The position numbers were made by a program, and so were the translations under genes. DNA of 41,812 nt. Source: an uncultured Cyclobacteriaceae bacterium. Its GTDB lineage: Bacteria > Bacteroidota > Bacteroidia > Cytophagales > Cyclobacteriaceae. Below are positions 34,894-41,812 of this stretch, piece by piece. The stretch's first letter is position 1. The number at the start of each line of letters is the position of its first letter. Below the pieces are notes generated by a model, which did not search any database, was not told the origin of the DNA, and saw nothing but the letters and a program-made list of their open reading frames with translations. The DNA lies in the NCBI GenBank assembly GCA_947492745.1, contig CANLOE010000065.1, forward strand, positions 1 to 41,812. Direction: 5' to 3'.

Positions 34894-35745
34894 ATGAAAA
34901 GATTATCCGCCTTAATGATGCTTATAGGTTGTCTGACCTTGGGTTATTCAACCGAATTGATAGCGCAAGGAGAGGACACCGCTATAGATACTGATTCCAC
35001 TAGCGAAGAAATGGTAGACTCTAGTGAAGTTGCTTCAGAAGAGGTCGCTGAGCCTGCTACTGACCCTATCGTTGAAGAAGAATCCATCATTGAAGAACCC
35101 GTTGAGGAAAAAACCTTCCATCAAGCCATCAAAGATAAGTTCATCGAAGGTGGTGTCTGGTTTATGGGCGTTGTTCTACTCTGTCTCATATTAGGGCTGG
35201 CTATCGCGATAGAAAGAATCATTACATTAAATATGGCGACAACCAATACGAAAAAATTATTGGCCAATGTTGAGGATGCCCTAGCTTCTGGTGGAGTCGA
35301 TGCTGCTAAAGAAGTTACGAAAAATACAAAAGGTCCCGTCGCCTCTATTTTTACTCAAGGCCTATTGAGAATGTCCGAAGGAATCGAAATGGTAGAAAAA
35401 TCCATTATTTCCTATGGTTCTGTTGAAATGGGACGATTAGAGAGAGGCCTTGTCTGGATATCCCTATTTATCGCTATGGCACCGATGTTAGGTTTCATGG
35501 GTACTGTAATCGGTATGATCAATGCATTTGATGCTATCGAAGCTGCGGGTGATATTTCTCCTCAAATTGTTGCAAAAGGTATAAAAGAAGCACTCTTGAC
35601 CACAGTAGCAGGTCTAATTGTCGGTGTTATTCTACAGGTATTCTACAATTATTTGGTTTCAAAAATCGATTCCTTGGTAAACAGCATGGAAGATGCTTCT
35701 ATCTCATTGGTGGATATACTTGTGAAGCACAAGTTGACTAAATAA
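34894..35745 (+). CDS. exbB: ExbB/TolQ/MotA-family proton channel protein
   Basis: This 283-residue inner-membrane protein is the pentameric stator of energy-transducing complexes. Unusually it has a signal-peptide-like helix (SALMMLIGCLTLGYS) followed by about 55 acidic residues dominated by Glu, Asp and Val (repeats such as EEPVEE). The ExbB core comes next: a first helix (VVLLCLILGLAIAIERIITL) and two late helices (ISLFIAMAPMLGFMGTVIGM and LLTTVAGLIVGVILQVF). LGFMGTVIGMI and the Thr in TTVAGL are the proton-path hallmarks. It is first in a cluster with a small membrane protein and two exbD genes, and presumably energises TonB-dependent outer-membrane uptake. ATG 34894 is chosen over TTG 34888. 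Confidence 0.93.
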   Translation: MKRLSALMMLIGCLTLGYSTELIAQGEDTAIDTDSTSEEMVDSSEVASEEVAEPATDPIVEEESIIEEPVEEKTFHQAIKDKFIEGGVWFMGVVLLCLILGLAIAIERIITLNMATTNTKKLLANVEDALASGGVDAAKEVTKNTKGPVASIFTQGLLRMSEGIEMVEKSIISYGSVEMGRLERGLVWISLFIAMAPMLGFMGTVIGMINAFDAIEAAGDISPQIVAKGIKEALLTTVAGLIVGVILQVFYNYLVSKIDSLVNSMEDASISLVDILVKHKLTK

Positions 35746-35771
35746 GTTGTTGTACAAAAAGATTTAAGATT

Positions 35772-36104
35772 ATGAGTGATCAAATAGTTCAATTTTTCTT
35801 ATACGTTTCTTATGTACTGGTACTTGTAGCCGTTTTGGGGGCAGTGGTTCTTCCTATCGTCATAGCTTTGACCCAAAACCCCAAAAGTCTGCTTAAAGTA
35901 CTGGCAGGTGTGGCTGTTCTAGCGGTTGTATTCGGTATTTCCTACGGACTTTCCGGAAATGAAGTGACGGCTAAATATACAGAGGCCGGCATTACCGAAG
36001 TTTCTTCACAAGTAGTCGGTGGTGCTTTGACAATGATATACCTACTACTGGGTATAGCCCTTGTTGGAGTCGTTGTTACGGAAATCACGAAGTTAATAAA
36101 GTAA
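35772..36104 (+). CDS. Small membrane protein between exbB and exbD
   Basis: This 110-residue protein has three predicted helices: VLVLVAVLGAVVLPIVIAL, VLAGVAVLAVVFGISYGL and ALTMIYLLLGIALVGVVV. A short extracytoplasmic loop (GNEVTAKYTEAGI) lies between the second and third. It has no recognised domain. Its place within the ExbBD operon, 26 bp after exbB and 22 bp before exbD, suggests an accessory subunit of the motor. Similar short ORFs sit in this position in other Bacteroidota by my recollection, but I know of no assigned function. Confidence 0.8.
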   Translation: MSDQIVQFFLYVSYVLVLVAVLGAVVLPIVIALTQNPKSLLKVLAGVAVLAVVFGISYGLSGNEVTAKYTEAGITEVSSQVVGGALTMIYLLLGIALVGVVVTEITKLIK

Positions 36105-36126
36105 TAGGACACAAAAATAAACTAGA

Positions 36127-36732
36127 ATGGCCAGGAATAAAGACAGAAAAAGTGCCGAGATCAATTCGAGCTCAATGGCAGATATCGCATTCCTGCTTTT
36201 GATTTTCTTTTTGGTTACCACAACCATTGCCAACGACAAAGGTTTGAGTCTTCAATTGCCTCCCAAGCCCGATGATATTGAGCAAGTAGATATCAAAATC
36301 AAGGAAAAGAATATTTTCAAGGTATATGTAAACTCAGCAGATAGGCTACTGGTAGAAGGAGATCCACTGGAAGATGTCAAAGAAATACGGGACATGGTCA
36401 AAGAGCATGTCCTGAATTATGGGAAAAATCCAAAGATGTCGGACAGTCCTAAAGATGCCGTTATCTCTTTCAAAACAGATAGAGGTACCAGCTACGATAT
36501 GTATATCTCAGTACTGAACGAACTTCAAGGAGCTTATTACGAAATGTACGCAGCGAGAGTCGGAGTGACACCGGAAGAATGGAGAGAACTTGCTTCTAAA
36601 ACCAATGAGCCTGACATGAAAAAGATCTATGATGAAGGAAGGGGAATGGAAGAAGATGCCAATGGAAAGATGGTTTCCAAATTTCCGATGAACATATCTA
36701 TTGCAGAACCCAGTAAAGTAGGAGGTCAATAA
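36127..36732 (+). CDS. exbD: ExbD/TolR-family protein (first copy)
   Basis: This 201-residue ExbD protein has one N-terminal helix (MADIAFLLLIFFLVTTTI), in which Asp of MADIAF is the proton-carrying residue. The periplasmic domain is longer than usual (about 155 residues) and contains a charged insert around EEWRELASKTNEPDMKK. The C-terminal half has a conserved FKTDRGTSYDMYISVLNEL-type segment. Its stop overlaps the start of the second exbD by one base. Two different ExbD proteins suggest a mixed dimer in the ExbB pore. Confidence 0.93.
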   Translation: MARNKDRKSAEINSSSMADIAFLLLIFFLVTTTIANDKGLSLQLPPKPDDIEQVDIKIKEKNIFKVYVNSADRLLVEGDPLEDVKEIRDMVKEHVLNYGKNPKMSDSPKDAVISFKTDRGTSYDMYISVLNELQGAYYEMYAARVGVTPEEWRELASKTNEPDMKKIYDEGRGMEEDANGKMVSKFPMNISIAEPSKVGGQ

Positions 36733-37199
36733 TGTCAAAGTTTAAGAAAAAAGCGAACACCAGTCAGGAAATACCAACTTCGGCGCTCCCTGATATTATT
36801 TTTATGCTACTGTTCTTTTTTATGGTAACAACCGTACTAAGGGAAACGACTATCAATGTAGAACAGAAAATACCTGATGCTACAGAACTGAGAAAGTTAC
36901 AAAGGAAATCACTGGTCAGTTATATTTATGTAGGTAAACCTACCACCAAATTGCAAGCGCAATTTGGTACTGAACCTTTGATTCAGGTAAACGATGCTTT
37001 TAAGCCGGTAGATGCCCTACAAAACTGGGTAATGGAAGAAAGAGCCAAGCTGGATGAAAATGAAAAAGATCAGTTGACCGTAGCTTTAAAAGTAGATAAA
37101 GAAGCAAAAATGGGGCTCATCAATGATGTACAGATTGCACTCAGAGAAGCCGACGCCAGAAAGTTGATGTATACAACAATTCAGGAAATACAAGATTAA
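36732..37199 (+). CDS. exbD: ExbD/TolR-family protein (second copy)
   Basis: This 155-residue protein has an N-terminal helix ALPDIIFMLLFFFMVTTVL carrying the key Asp in PDIIF. A short periplasmic domain ends in RKLMYTTIQEIQD. It diverges strongly from the first copy, so the two are not a recent duplication. It is translationally coupled to the first (TAATG overlap) and is followed by a strong terminator, ending the exbB operon. Confidence 0.93.
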   Translation: MSKFKKKANTSQEIPTSALPDIIFMLLFFFMVTTVLRETTINVEQKIPDATELRKLQRKSLVSYIYVGKPTTKLQAQFGTEPLIQVNDAFKPVDALQNWVMEERAKLDENEKDQLTVALKVDKEAKMGLINDVQIALREADARKLMYTTIQEIQD

Positions 37200-37220
37200 C
37201 TAAGTCTCAATTCATTGAAG

Positions 37221-37263
37221 AACCTTCATATCTCGACCGTTTCGAGAATGAAGGTTTTTTTTT
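37221..37263 (+). terminator. Rho-independent terminator of the exbB-exbD operon
   Basis: AACCTTCAT (37221-37229) pairs with ATGAAGGTT (37248-37256), and an inner TCTCGA/TCGAGA stem extends it. Nine Ts (37255-37263) follow. It lies 21 bp past the exbD stop. The next gene starts 18 bp later and needs its own promoter or readthrough. Confidence 0.93.
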
Positions 37264-37280
37264 GACCTAAAACTATCGTC

Positions 37281-38603
37281 ATGGAGCTAAACAATAAGAA
37301 AATCATTAACGCTTGGTGCATGTACGATTGGGCCAACTCCGTATACTCCTTGGTCATTACGACAGCTGTTTTCCCCCTATACTTCAAAGGAGCCACAAAA
37401 ACCGCCTATGGAGAAGGGGATATCCCGTTTTTCGGATTTCAAATCGATGGCTCGGCACTATATTCTTACGCCTTGTCAGCGTCTTTCCTTGTCGTTGCCC
37501 TTATACTTCCCTTGCTTTCAGGTATAGCCGATTACAGTAACAACAAGAGATTCTTCATGAAGCTGTTTACCTATATAGGTTCTTTTTCATGTATTGCCAT
37601 GTTTTTTTTCACAGGAGAGAATGTGGAATTCGGAATACTGTGCTCCTTCCTCGCCAGTATCGGCTATGCCAGTGGTTTGGTATTTTACGACTCATTCCTT
37701 CCTGAAATCACAACCCCCGACCGGTACGACCATATCAGTGCCAGAGGATACAGCTATGGTTATGTAGGGAGTGTTATCCTACTTGTAATCAATTTGCTGC
37801 TCATCGCCCAGCATGAATTTTTTGGTGTCGAAGAGGTGTTCATGGTAAAGACAGCCTTCCTGATGGTAGGGGTCTGGTGGATGGCCTTCGCCCAATATGC
37901 CTTTTACCATCTGAAAGACCAAGGAAACAAAAGAAAGATAAAGAAAGAATACCTTGCCACTGGATATCGAGAAATAAGAAAGGTTTGGAACAGTCTTGGG
38001 CAACTGCCTGTAATGAAAGAGTACCTTATTGCCTTCTTCTTTTACAATACGGGAGTACAGACCGTTATGTACCTAGCGGCACTGTTTGCTACCGATGAAC
38101 TCAATATGGAAGGCTCCAATTTGATAATGATCACATTGATAATCCAGTTGGTTGCTGTACCGGGTGCTTATTTCTTTGCTTATCTATCCAAGAAAAAAGG
38201 AAATAGGGTATCGTTATTAACGATGGTCGTCATATGGTCTTTAGTGTGTATTGCTGCTTTTATGATCACGAGTTCGATGCAATTCTATTTGCTGGCAGCT
38301 GTAGTGGGTGTCATTATGGGCGGAATCCAATCCTTATCCAGAGCGACCTATTCCAAACTTATCCCCGAAAATACGATAGACCATGCTTCTTACTTTAGTT
38401 TTTATGACGTTACCTTCACATTATCGGTGGTGATAGGTACTTTCTCTTATGCCGCTATCATGCAGCTGACAGGTTCCATGCGTTATAGCGTATTGGTATT
38501 GGTCCTTTATTTTGTGATAGGCTTCGTATTTCTTTATCTATTGAAACTGCCCAGATCAAAACCCTTGCTCCAATCGAACGAAGTGGATGTCTTAGATATG
38601 TAA
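37281..38603 (+). CDS. MFS transporter, UMF1/Atg22-like family
   Basis: This 440-residue inner-membrane protein has 11-12 predicted helices. The start INAWCMYDWANSVYSLVITT is the hallmark of the UMF1 family (Atg22-like permeases). LPLLSGIADYSNNKRFF is the loop 2-3 MFS motif, and GGIQSLSRATYSKLIP is the equivalent motif in the second half. The substrate is unknown; Atg22 relatives export amino acids from vacuoles. It follows the terminator of the exbD operon closely and converges with the SLC13 gene. Confidence 0.9.
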   Translation: MELNNKKIINAWCMYDWANSVYSLVITTAVFPLYFKGATKTAYGEGDIPFFGFQIDGSALYSYALSASFLVVALILPLLSGIADYSNNKRFFMKLFTYIGSFSCIAMFFFTGENVEFGILCSFLASIGYASGLVFYDSFLPEITTPDRYDHISARGYSYGYVGSVILLVINLLLIAQHEFFGVEEVFMVKTAFLMVGVWWMAFAQYAFYHLKDQGNKRKIKKEYLATGYREIRKVWNSLGQLPVMKEYLIAFFFYNTGVQTVMYLAALFATDELNMEGSNLIMITLIIQLVAVPGAYFFAYLSKKKGNRVSLLTMVVIWSLVCIAAFMITSSMQFYLLAAVVGVIMGGIQSLSRATYSKLIPENTIDHASYFSFYDVTFTLSVVIGTFSYAAIMQLTGSMRYSVLVLVLYFVIGFVFLYLLKLPRSKPLLQSNEVDVLDM

Positions 38604-38641
38604 AAAACATTTTTCTACGGACTGGGATACATCAAATAGGT

Positions 38642-40450
38642 TCAGGTAACCATATCCAACATCATTGGGTAACGTGCCAGGATGCCTATCAATACTACAA
38701 TAAGATAGAGTATCGTAATCGGGAGGCCAATCTTAAAAAAATCTTTGAAGGTATATCCACCGGGTCCATATACGATTAAATTCGTCTGGTAGCCAACAGG
38801 CGTAAGAAAAGCGGCCGAGGCGGCAAATGCAATGGCTAGAATAAGTGGTGCAGGAGCGATGTCAGTCCTTTCGCTAATGGCATAGGCCAATGGAAAAGCA
38901 ATGGATACGGCACCTACATTAGTGACAAATGAAGTCAATAGCGTAGTGATGAGCATAATGCCGATAAGTATACCGATATTCCCAAAGGACTCAAAAAGGC
39001 TGAGTACCCATACGGCACCGATATCCCCTGCTTTGGTCTTGATAATAGCCTGACCGATAGCCAGAGAGAAAACCAGTATGGCCATCATGTTGACATCAAT
39101 ATCGCGTTTGAAATTGCGTAGAGTGACCATTTTCAAGACGACCATCAAGGAGAATATGATCAGCACGGAAGTGAATAGGGAAAAATACCCCAAAGCCAAA
39201 AGTAATATAGAAACAGTAGCTACGATAATCAAAGAGGTCTTATCCTTAACGGTCGTCTTTAAAGTCTCTTGGTTTTTGGAAATCAGGATGAGGTCTCGGA
39301 ACAAGTCAATTCTATTGTTGAAATCATTTCCCGCATAAAGTAGCAGGGAATCACCGGCTTTGAGCGTTTGATTTCCGATTTTGCCGCTAAGCTTCTCTCC
39401 ATTACGATGTATGGCCACTACTGCGGCATCATAACGGTTTCTGAATTTCGCATCTTTAACGGTTTTTCCTACCAAGCTGGAATTATGGGTAATAACGGCC
39501 TCTGCTACATCGACACGTAATTTTTCATTGGCCCGTGTTGCTTTTGGAAATTCCACTCCTACACCCGATCGGGTGAGGTCTACAATATTCTCCGTGTTTC
39601 CGGCGAAAATAAGAATGTCCTCTTCATGGATGATTTCTGAAGGCTTAACGGGCGAGATCATTTTATCCTTTCGGTGTATTTCGACGAGGTAGACCCCGCC
39701 CAAGTTACGTAAACCTCCCTCAGCAACACTCTTGCCTATCAAAGGAGAGTTCGGGCTGAGACGCTTTTCGATAAGGTACTCCCGCTTATTACTATTGAAA
39801 CGGTCTACAATGCCCTGATTGTCCGGAAGCAATCTATGCCCAAATATGAGTAGGAACAGGATGCAACAAAAGGTCACAAGACCCCCTATAAGCAGCAGGT
39901 CTACGGCATGTAGCATCGGTAAATTATTTTTCTGTAAGAATCCATTGAGGACCAAGGTTGTAGAAGTACCGATTAAAGTAATCATTCCACCACTGATAGT
40001 CGCAAATGATAAGGGAATCAATAGTTTTGACGGAGATATATTGTTCTTTCTTCCCCAGTTGAAAACATAGGGTGTCATCATGGCCACTACCGGAGTATTG
40101 TTAACGAAGGAAGATAACAAGGCCACTTTGGCCATCATCAAACCCAGGAATTTTTTGTAGGTATTGGCTTTTTTGAAGATACGGTCTAAAAAAGGTTCTA
40201 TACTAAAGTTATTTCTGAGCCCTGCAGAAATCAATATCAACAAAGCTACAGTGACTATGGATTCATTGGAAAATCCGTTCAGTGCCTCGGAGGGGCTCAG
40301 GATACCCAGAACGATGAACACCAGTATACAGATCATGAAGCCTTTGGCGGGTTTTATCCATTCTTTAAAGATAAAGACAAAAAGGAGCGCTATACTTACC
40401 AGTACGAAATAGGGCTGAATGGACTCAGCAATAAGTGGAATACTCCTCAT
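38642..40450 (-). CDS. SLC13/DASS-family carrier with two RCK_C domains
   Basis: This 602-residue inner-membrane carrier is of the divalent anion:sodium symporter type. The N-terminal half contains ATISGGMITLIGTSTTLV, and the C-terminal half the repeat FAASAAFLTPVGYQTNLIV; these paired re-entrant motifs bind sodium and substrate. Between them are two TrkA-C/RCK_C domains at about 235-300 (LIGKSVAEGGLRNLGGVYLV) and 315-380 (LVGKTVKDAKFRNRYDAAVV), both ending in a DxLLxxAG-like strand. RCK_C domains suggest gating by a nucleotide or other ligand. Substrates may be sulfate or dicarboxylates. The start is ATG 40450; a TTG at 40453 would add one residue. Confidence 0.9.
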   Translation of the reverse strand: MRSIPLIAESIQPYFVLVSIALLFVFIFKEWIKPAKGFMICILVFIVLGILSPSEALNGFSNESIVTVALLILISAGLRNNFSIEPFLDRIFKKANTYKKFLGLMMAKVALLSSFVNNTPVVAMMTPYVFNWGRKNNISPSKLLIPLSFATISGGMITLIGTSTTLVLNGFLQKNNLPMLHAVDLLLIGGLVTFCCILFLLIFGHRLLPDNQGIVDRFNSNKREYLIEKRLSPNSPLIGKSVAEGGLRNLGGVYLVEIHRKDKMISPVKPSEIIHEEDILIFAGNTENIVDLTRSGVGVEFPKATRANEKLRVDVAEAVITHNSSLVGKTVKDAKFRNRYDAAVVAIHRNGEKLSGKIGNQTLKAGDSLLLYAGNDFNNRIDLFRDLILISKNQETLKTTVKDKTSLIIVATVSILLLALGYFSLFTSVLIIFSLMVVLKMVTLRNFKRDIDVNMMAILVFSLAIGQAIIKTKAGDIGAVWVLSLFESFGNIGILIGIMLITTLLTSFVTNVGAVSIAFPLAYAISERTDIAPAPLILAIAFAASAAFLTPVGYQTNLIVYGPGGYTFKDFFKIGLPITILYLIVVLIGILARYPMMLDMVT

Positions 40451-40552
40451 CAATATTCAGTGAATCTAAGTGGACATACATGCGAAAAACGAGTTCTGGC
40501 TGAAACCTTCGCTTTCATGCGATAAACGATATAGTTTCCTTAAATTTATGTA

Positions 40553-40999
40553 ATGATTCAATTAAACCTACCCGATGTAAGATGTAATGTCAATAAAATT
40601 GATGGAAAGATGTCGATTTTTGATATTATACGTAAGAAATTTGTGATGCTGACACCGGAAGAATGGGTAAGGCAGCATTTTATTCATTACCTGATCGACC
40701 ATTTGGGCTATTCGAAAGGGTTGATTCGTGTAGAGTTCGGTATTCAGTACAATGAACTGCCCAAAAGACCTGATATCCTTGTCTACGATAGGGAAGGGAG
40801 ACCATACGCTTTAGTGGAATGCAAGGCACCTGACGTGAAGATAACGCAGAAGACTTTCGAACAGGCTGCTACCTATAACCGAGTGGTCAAGGCCCGATAT
40901 TTGATGACAACGAACGGGATGGAGCATTACTGTTGTACCATCGACCACGATAAGGGGAGTTATGGCTTTCTAAAGGATATACCGAAATTTGGGGATTGA
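40553..40999 (+). CDS. Stand-alone HsdR N-terminal-like (PD-D/ExK) nuclease domain protein
   Basis: This 148-residue protein matches the N-terminal nuclease domain of type I restriction enzyme R subunits (HSDR_N). The PD-(D/E)xK core is RPDILVYDREGRPYALVECK, with Asp, Glu and Lys in order. EEWVRQHFIHYLIDHLGY is the preceding helix. It lacks the helicase and translocase parts of HsdR, and no hsdM or hsdS is nearby. Small proteins of this type are common in Bacteroidota and their role is unknown. They may act in DNA repair rather than restriction. The N-terminus (MIQLNLPDVRCNVNKID) is family-typical. Confidence 0.88.
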   Translation: MIQLNLPDVRCNVNKIDGKMSIFDIIRKKFVMLTPEEWVRQHFIHYLIDHLGYSKGLIRVEFGIQYNELPKRPDILVYDREGRPYALVECKAPDVKITQKTFEQAATYNRVVKARYLMTTNGMEHYCCTIDHDKGSYGFLKDIPKFGD

Positions 41000-41137
41000 C
41001 ACTTTTCGAAAAATACTTTCCCTCATTCCAAACCCTGCGCTAGTATAAGAGTCCTTGGCCAAATTGGTTTTCCACCCGCTTGTTGCCTTCAATGGAGATA
41101 GGGTAACCTATGAAAATAAGAAAGCCGAAGCCCCAAA

Positions 41138-41751
41138 TCAGCGTTTTATCTGAAATAAGTTGTCCGATATGCCTTCAAGTATATCTAATCTACTGGAAGC
41201 TATAACTATGCCTTTGTTTTTTTTACCTCGTCGATGCTTAGTAGAATGGACTCGATTAAAATAGGGGAAAGGTTTGAAAAAGGGTCATCAAGAAGTATAT
41301 AGGCTGATGGACTATATAAGGTGACCAGTATTTGTGTGAACTTTCTTATTCCAAATGACATATCCTTGAACTTAACAGTAAGATTGTCAGATATTTCGGG
41401 TGACTTCATTAAGTTGTAGTACGATGAGTCGGATTTTGAAATACAATTCATCTCAACCAAATGTGAAAGTTTTTGATAGGGAAATGCATAACCATCAGAA
41501 GGAACGTATTTTATGAGTCCTTTTTGTTTAAAAGGTCGATGTATGTATTTCCCGTCAAGCCTAATAGATTTGCTCTTGGGCTTGATGGAACCAAAAATCA
41601 CCTTCAAAAGGCTTGATTTACCTGCCCCATTTCTCCCGAATATTCCGGTCACTTCTCCAATGCCACACTTAAAATACACATCGGTCAGCAGGGTTGTGCT
41701 AGCGTAATTGAGTTCGATACCGTCAGCTTCCAGCATGTGGAGTGTATACAT
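41138..41751 (-). CDS. Small ABC transporter ATPase, apparent frameshift at A8
   Basis: The intact frame runs 41206-41751 and gives 181 residues. Walker A is GRNGAGKSS and the signature region is degenerate (KDMSFGIRKFTQI instead of LSGGxxQ). Walker B is YILLDDPFSNLSP, with Asp in place of the catalytic Glu. The frame stops at TAG 41206-41208, before the H-loop. Just upstream is an A8 run (41217-41224 as T on +). One added base there opens a second frame, reading GIVIASSRLDILEG then ISDNLFQIKR to a stop at 41138, which is what a C-terminal ABC segment should look like. The full protein would be about 204 residues. Either a sequence error, a frameshifted gene or programmed slippage explains this. 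Its transport partner is not in the window. Confidence 0.75.
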
Positions 41752-41812
41752 TTGACTGGACAGTAAGAAAAGCTCAATAGGGTTAACTTACAGAAAGAAT
41801 GAAGAAAACAAG

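Noticed and set aside
40553-40999. Part of a type I restriction system
   Set aside because: Stand-alone domain with its own stop; no hsdM, hsdS or helicase region follows.

Overview
This window looks like chromosomal DNA of a member of the Bacteroidota. Support comes from gene content: type IX secretion parts (PorQ, a PorE-like OmpA protein), a bacterial GH3-family protein in front of dxr-rseP, DUF2795 and DUF4421 proteins, and an ExbB/small membrane protein/ExbD/ExbD cluster. It also comes from promoters of the Bacteroidota type (-33 TTTG, -7 TAnnTTTG) and from the lack of clear Shine-Dalgarno sequences. I cannot name a genus. Almost everything is housekeeping. There is no prophage, no CRISPR array, no rRNA and no complete transposase gene.

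Layout, left to right. (1) 310-4361: GH3-family enzyme, dxr (MEP isoprenoid pathway) and rseP (site-2 protease), all +. (2) 4503-5109: a MazEF-type toxin-antitoxin pair with a well-formed promoter whose spacer holds a repeated motif. (3) 5453-10609 (-): a secreted GH2 glycosidase lipoprotein and a PorE-like TPR/beta-propeller/OmpA protein. (4) 10801-16849 (+): lon, porQ, hslU and a DUF4421 envelope protein, closely spaced. (5) 16884-19785: SixA-like phosphatase (-), cold-shock protein (+), LpxL-type acyltransferase (+) and a zincin-like lipoprotein (-). (6) 20467-24626: ettA (-), DUF2795 (+), ispD (-), queA (-). (7) 24976-29218: MacB-type ABC permease (+), an uncharacterised protein (-), a 1.4 kb repeat-rich spacer, and recA (-). 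(8) 29544-34613 (+): a SpoIIE/RsbU phosphatase, a polysaccharide deacetylase overlapping a GT2 glycosyltransferase, then TatD overlapping a type I asparaginase. (9) 34737-38603 (+): tRNA-Ser(GGA), exbB, a small membrane protein, exbD, exbD, a strong terminator, and a UMF1-type MFS transporter. (10) 38642-41751: SLC13-type carrier with two RCK_C domains (-), a stand-alone HsdR N-terminal-like nuclease domain (+), and a small ABC ATPase (-) that appears frameshifted at an A8 tract.

The genes combine into familiar themes: envelope biogenesis and quality control (RseP, Lon, PorQ, PorE, LpxL-like, ExbBD), isoprenoid synthesis (Dxr, IspD), translation and tRNA (EttA, QueA, tRNA-Ser) and small regulatory or stress modules (MazEF, Csp, SixA, RsbU-like).

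The least explained material lies in the gaps. Reading the intergenic spacers against each other shows two families of degenerate dispersed repeats. One is a MITE-like family with imperfect terminal inverted repeats (17709-17861, 17948-18193, 24750-24943, with fragments elsewhere). The other is a larger composite repeat with a nested hairpin whose stems appear to covary between copies (27162-27362, 27551-27720, 20130-20253, and reverse-strand or partial copies at 5228-5313, 8139-8256, 27091-27134 and 28086-28122). I found these by eye; no alignment was run.
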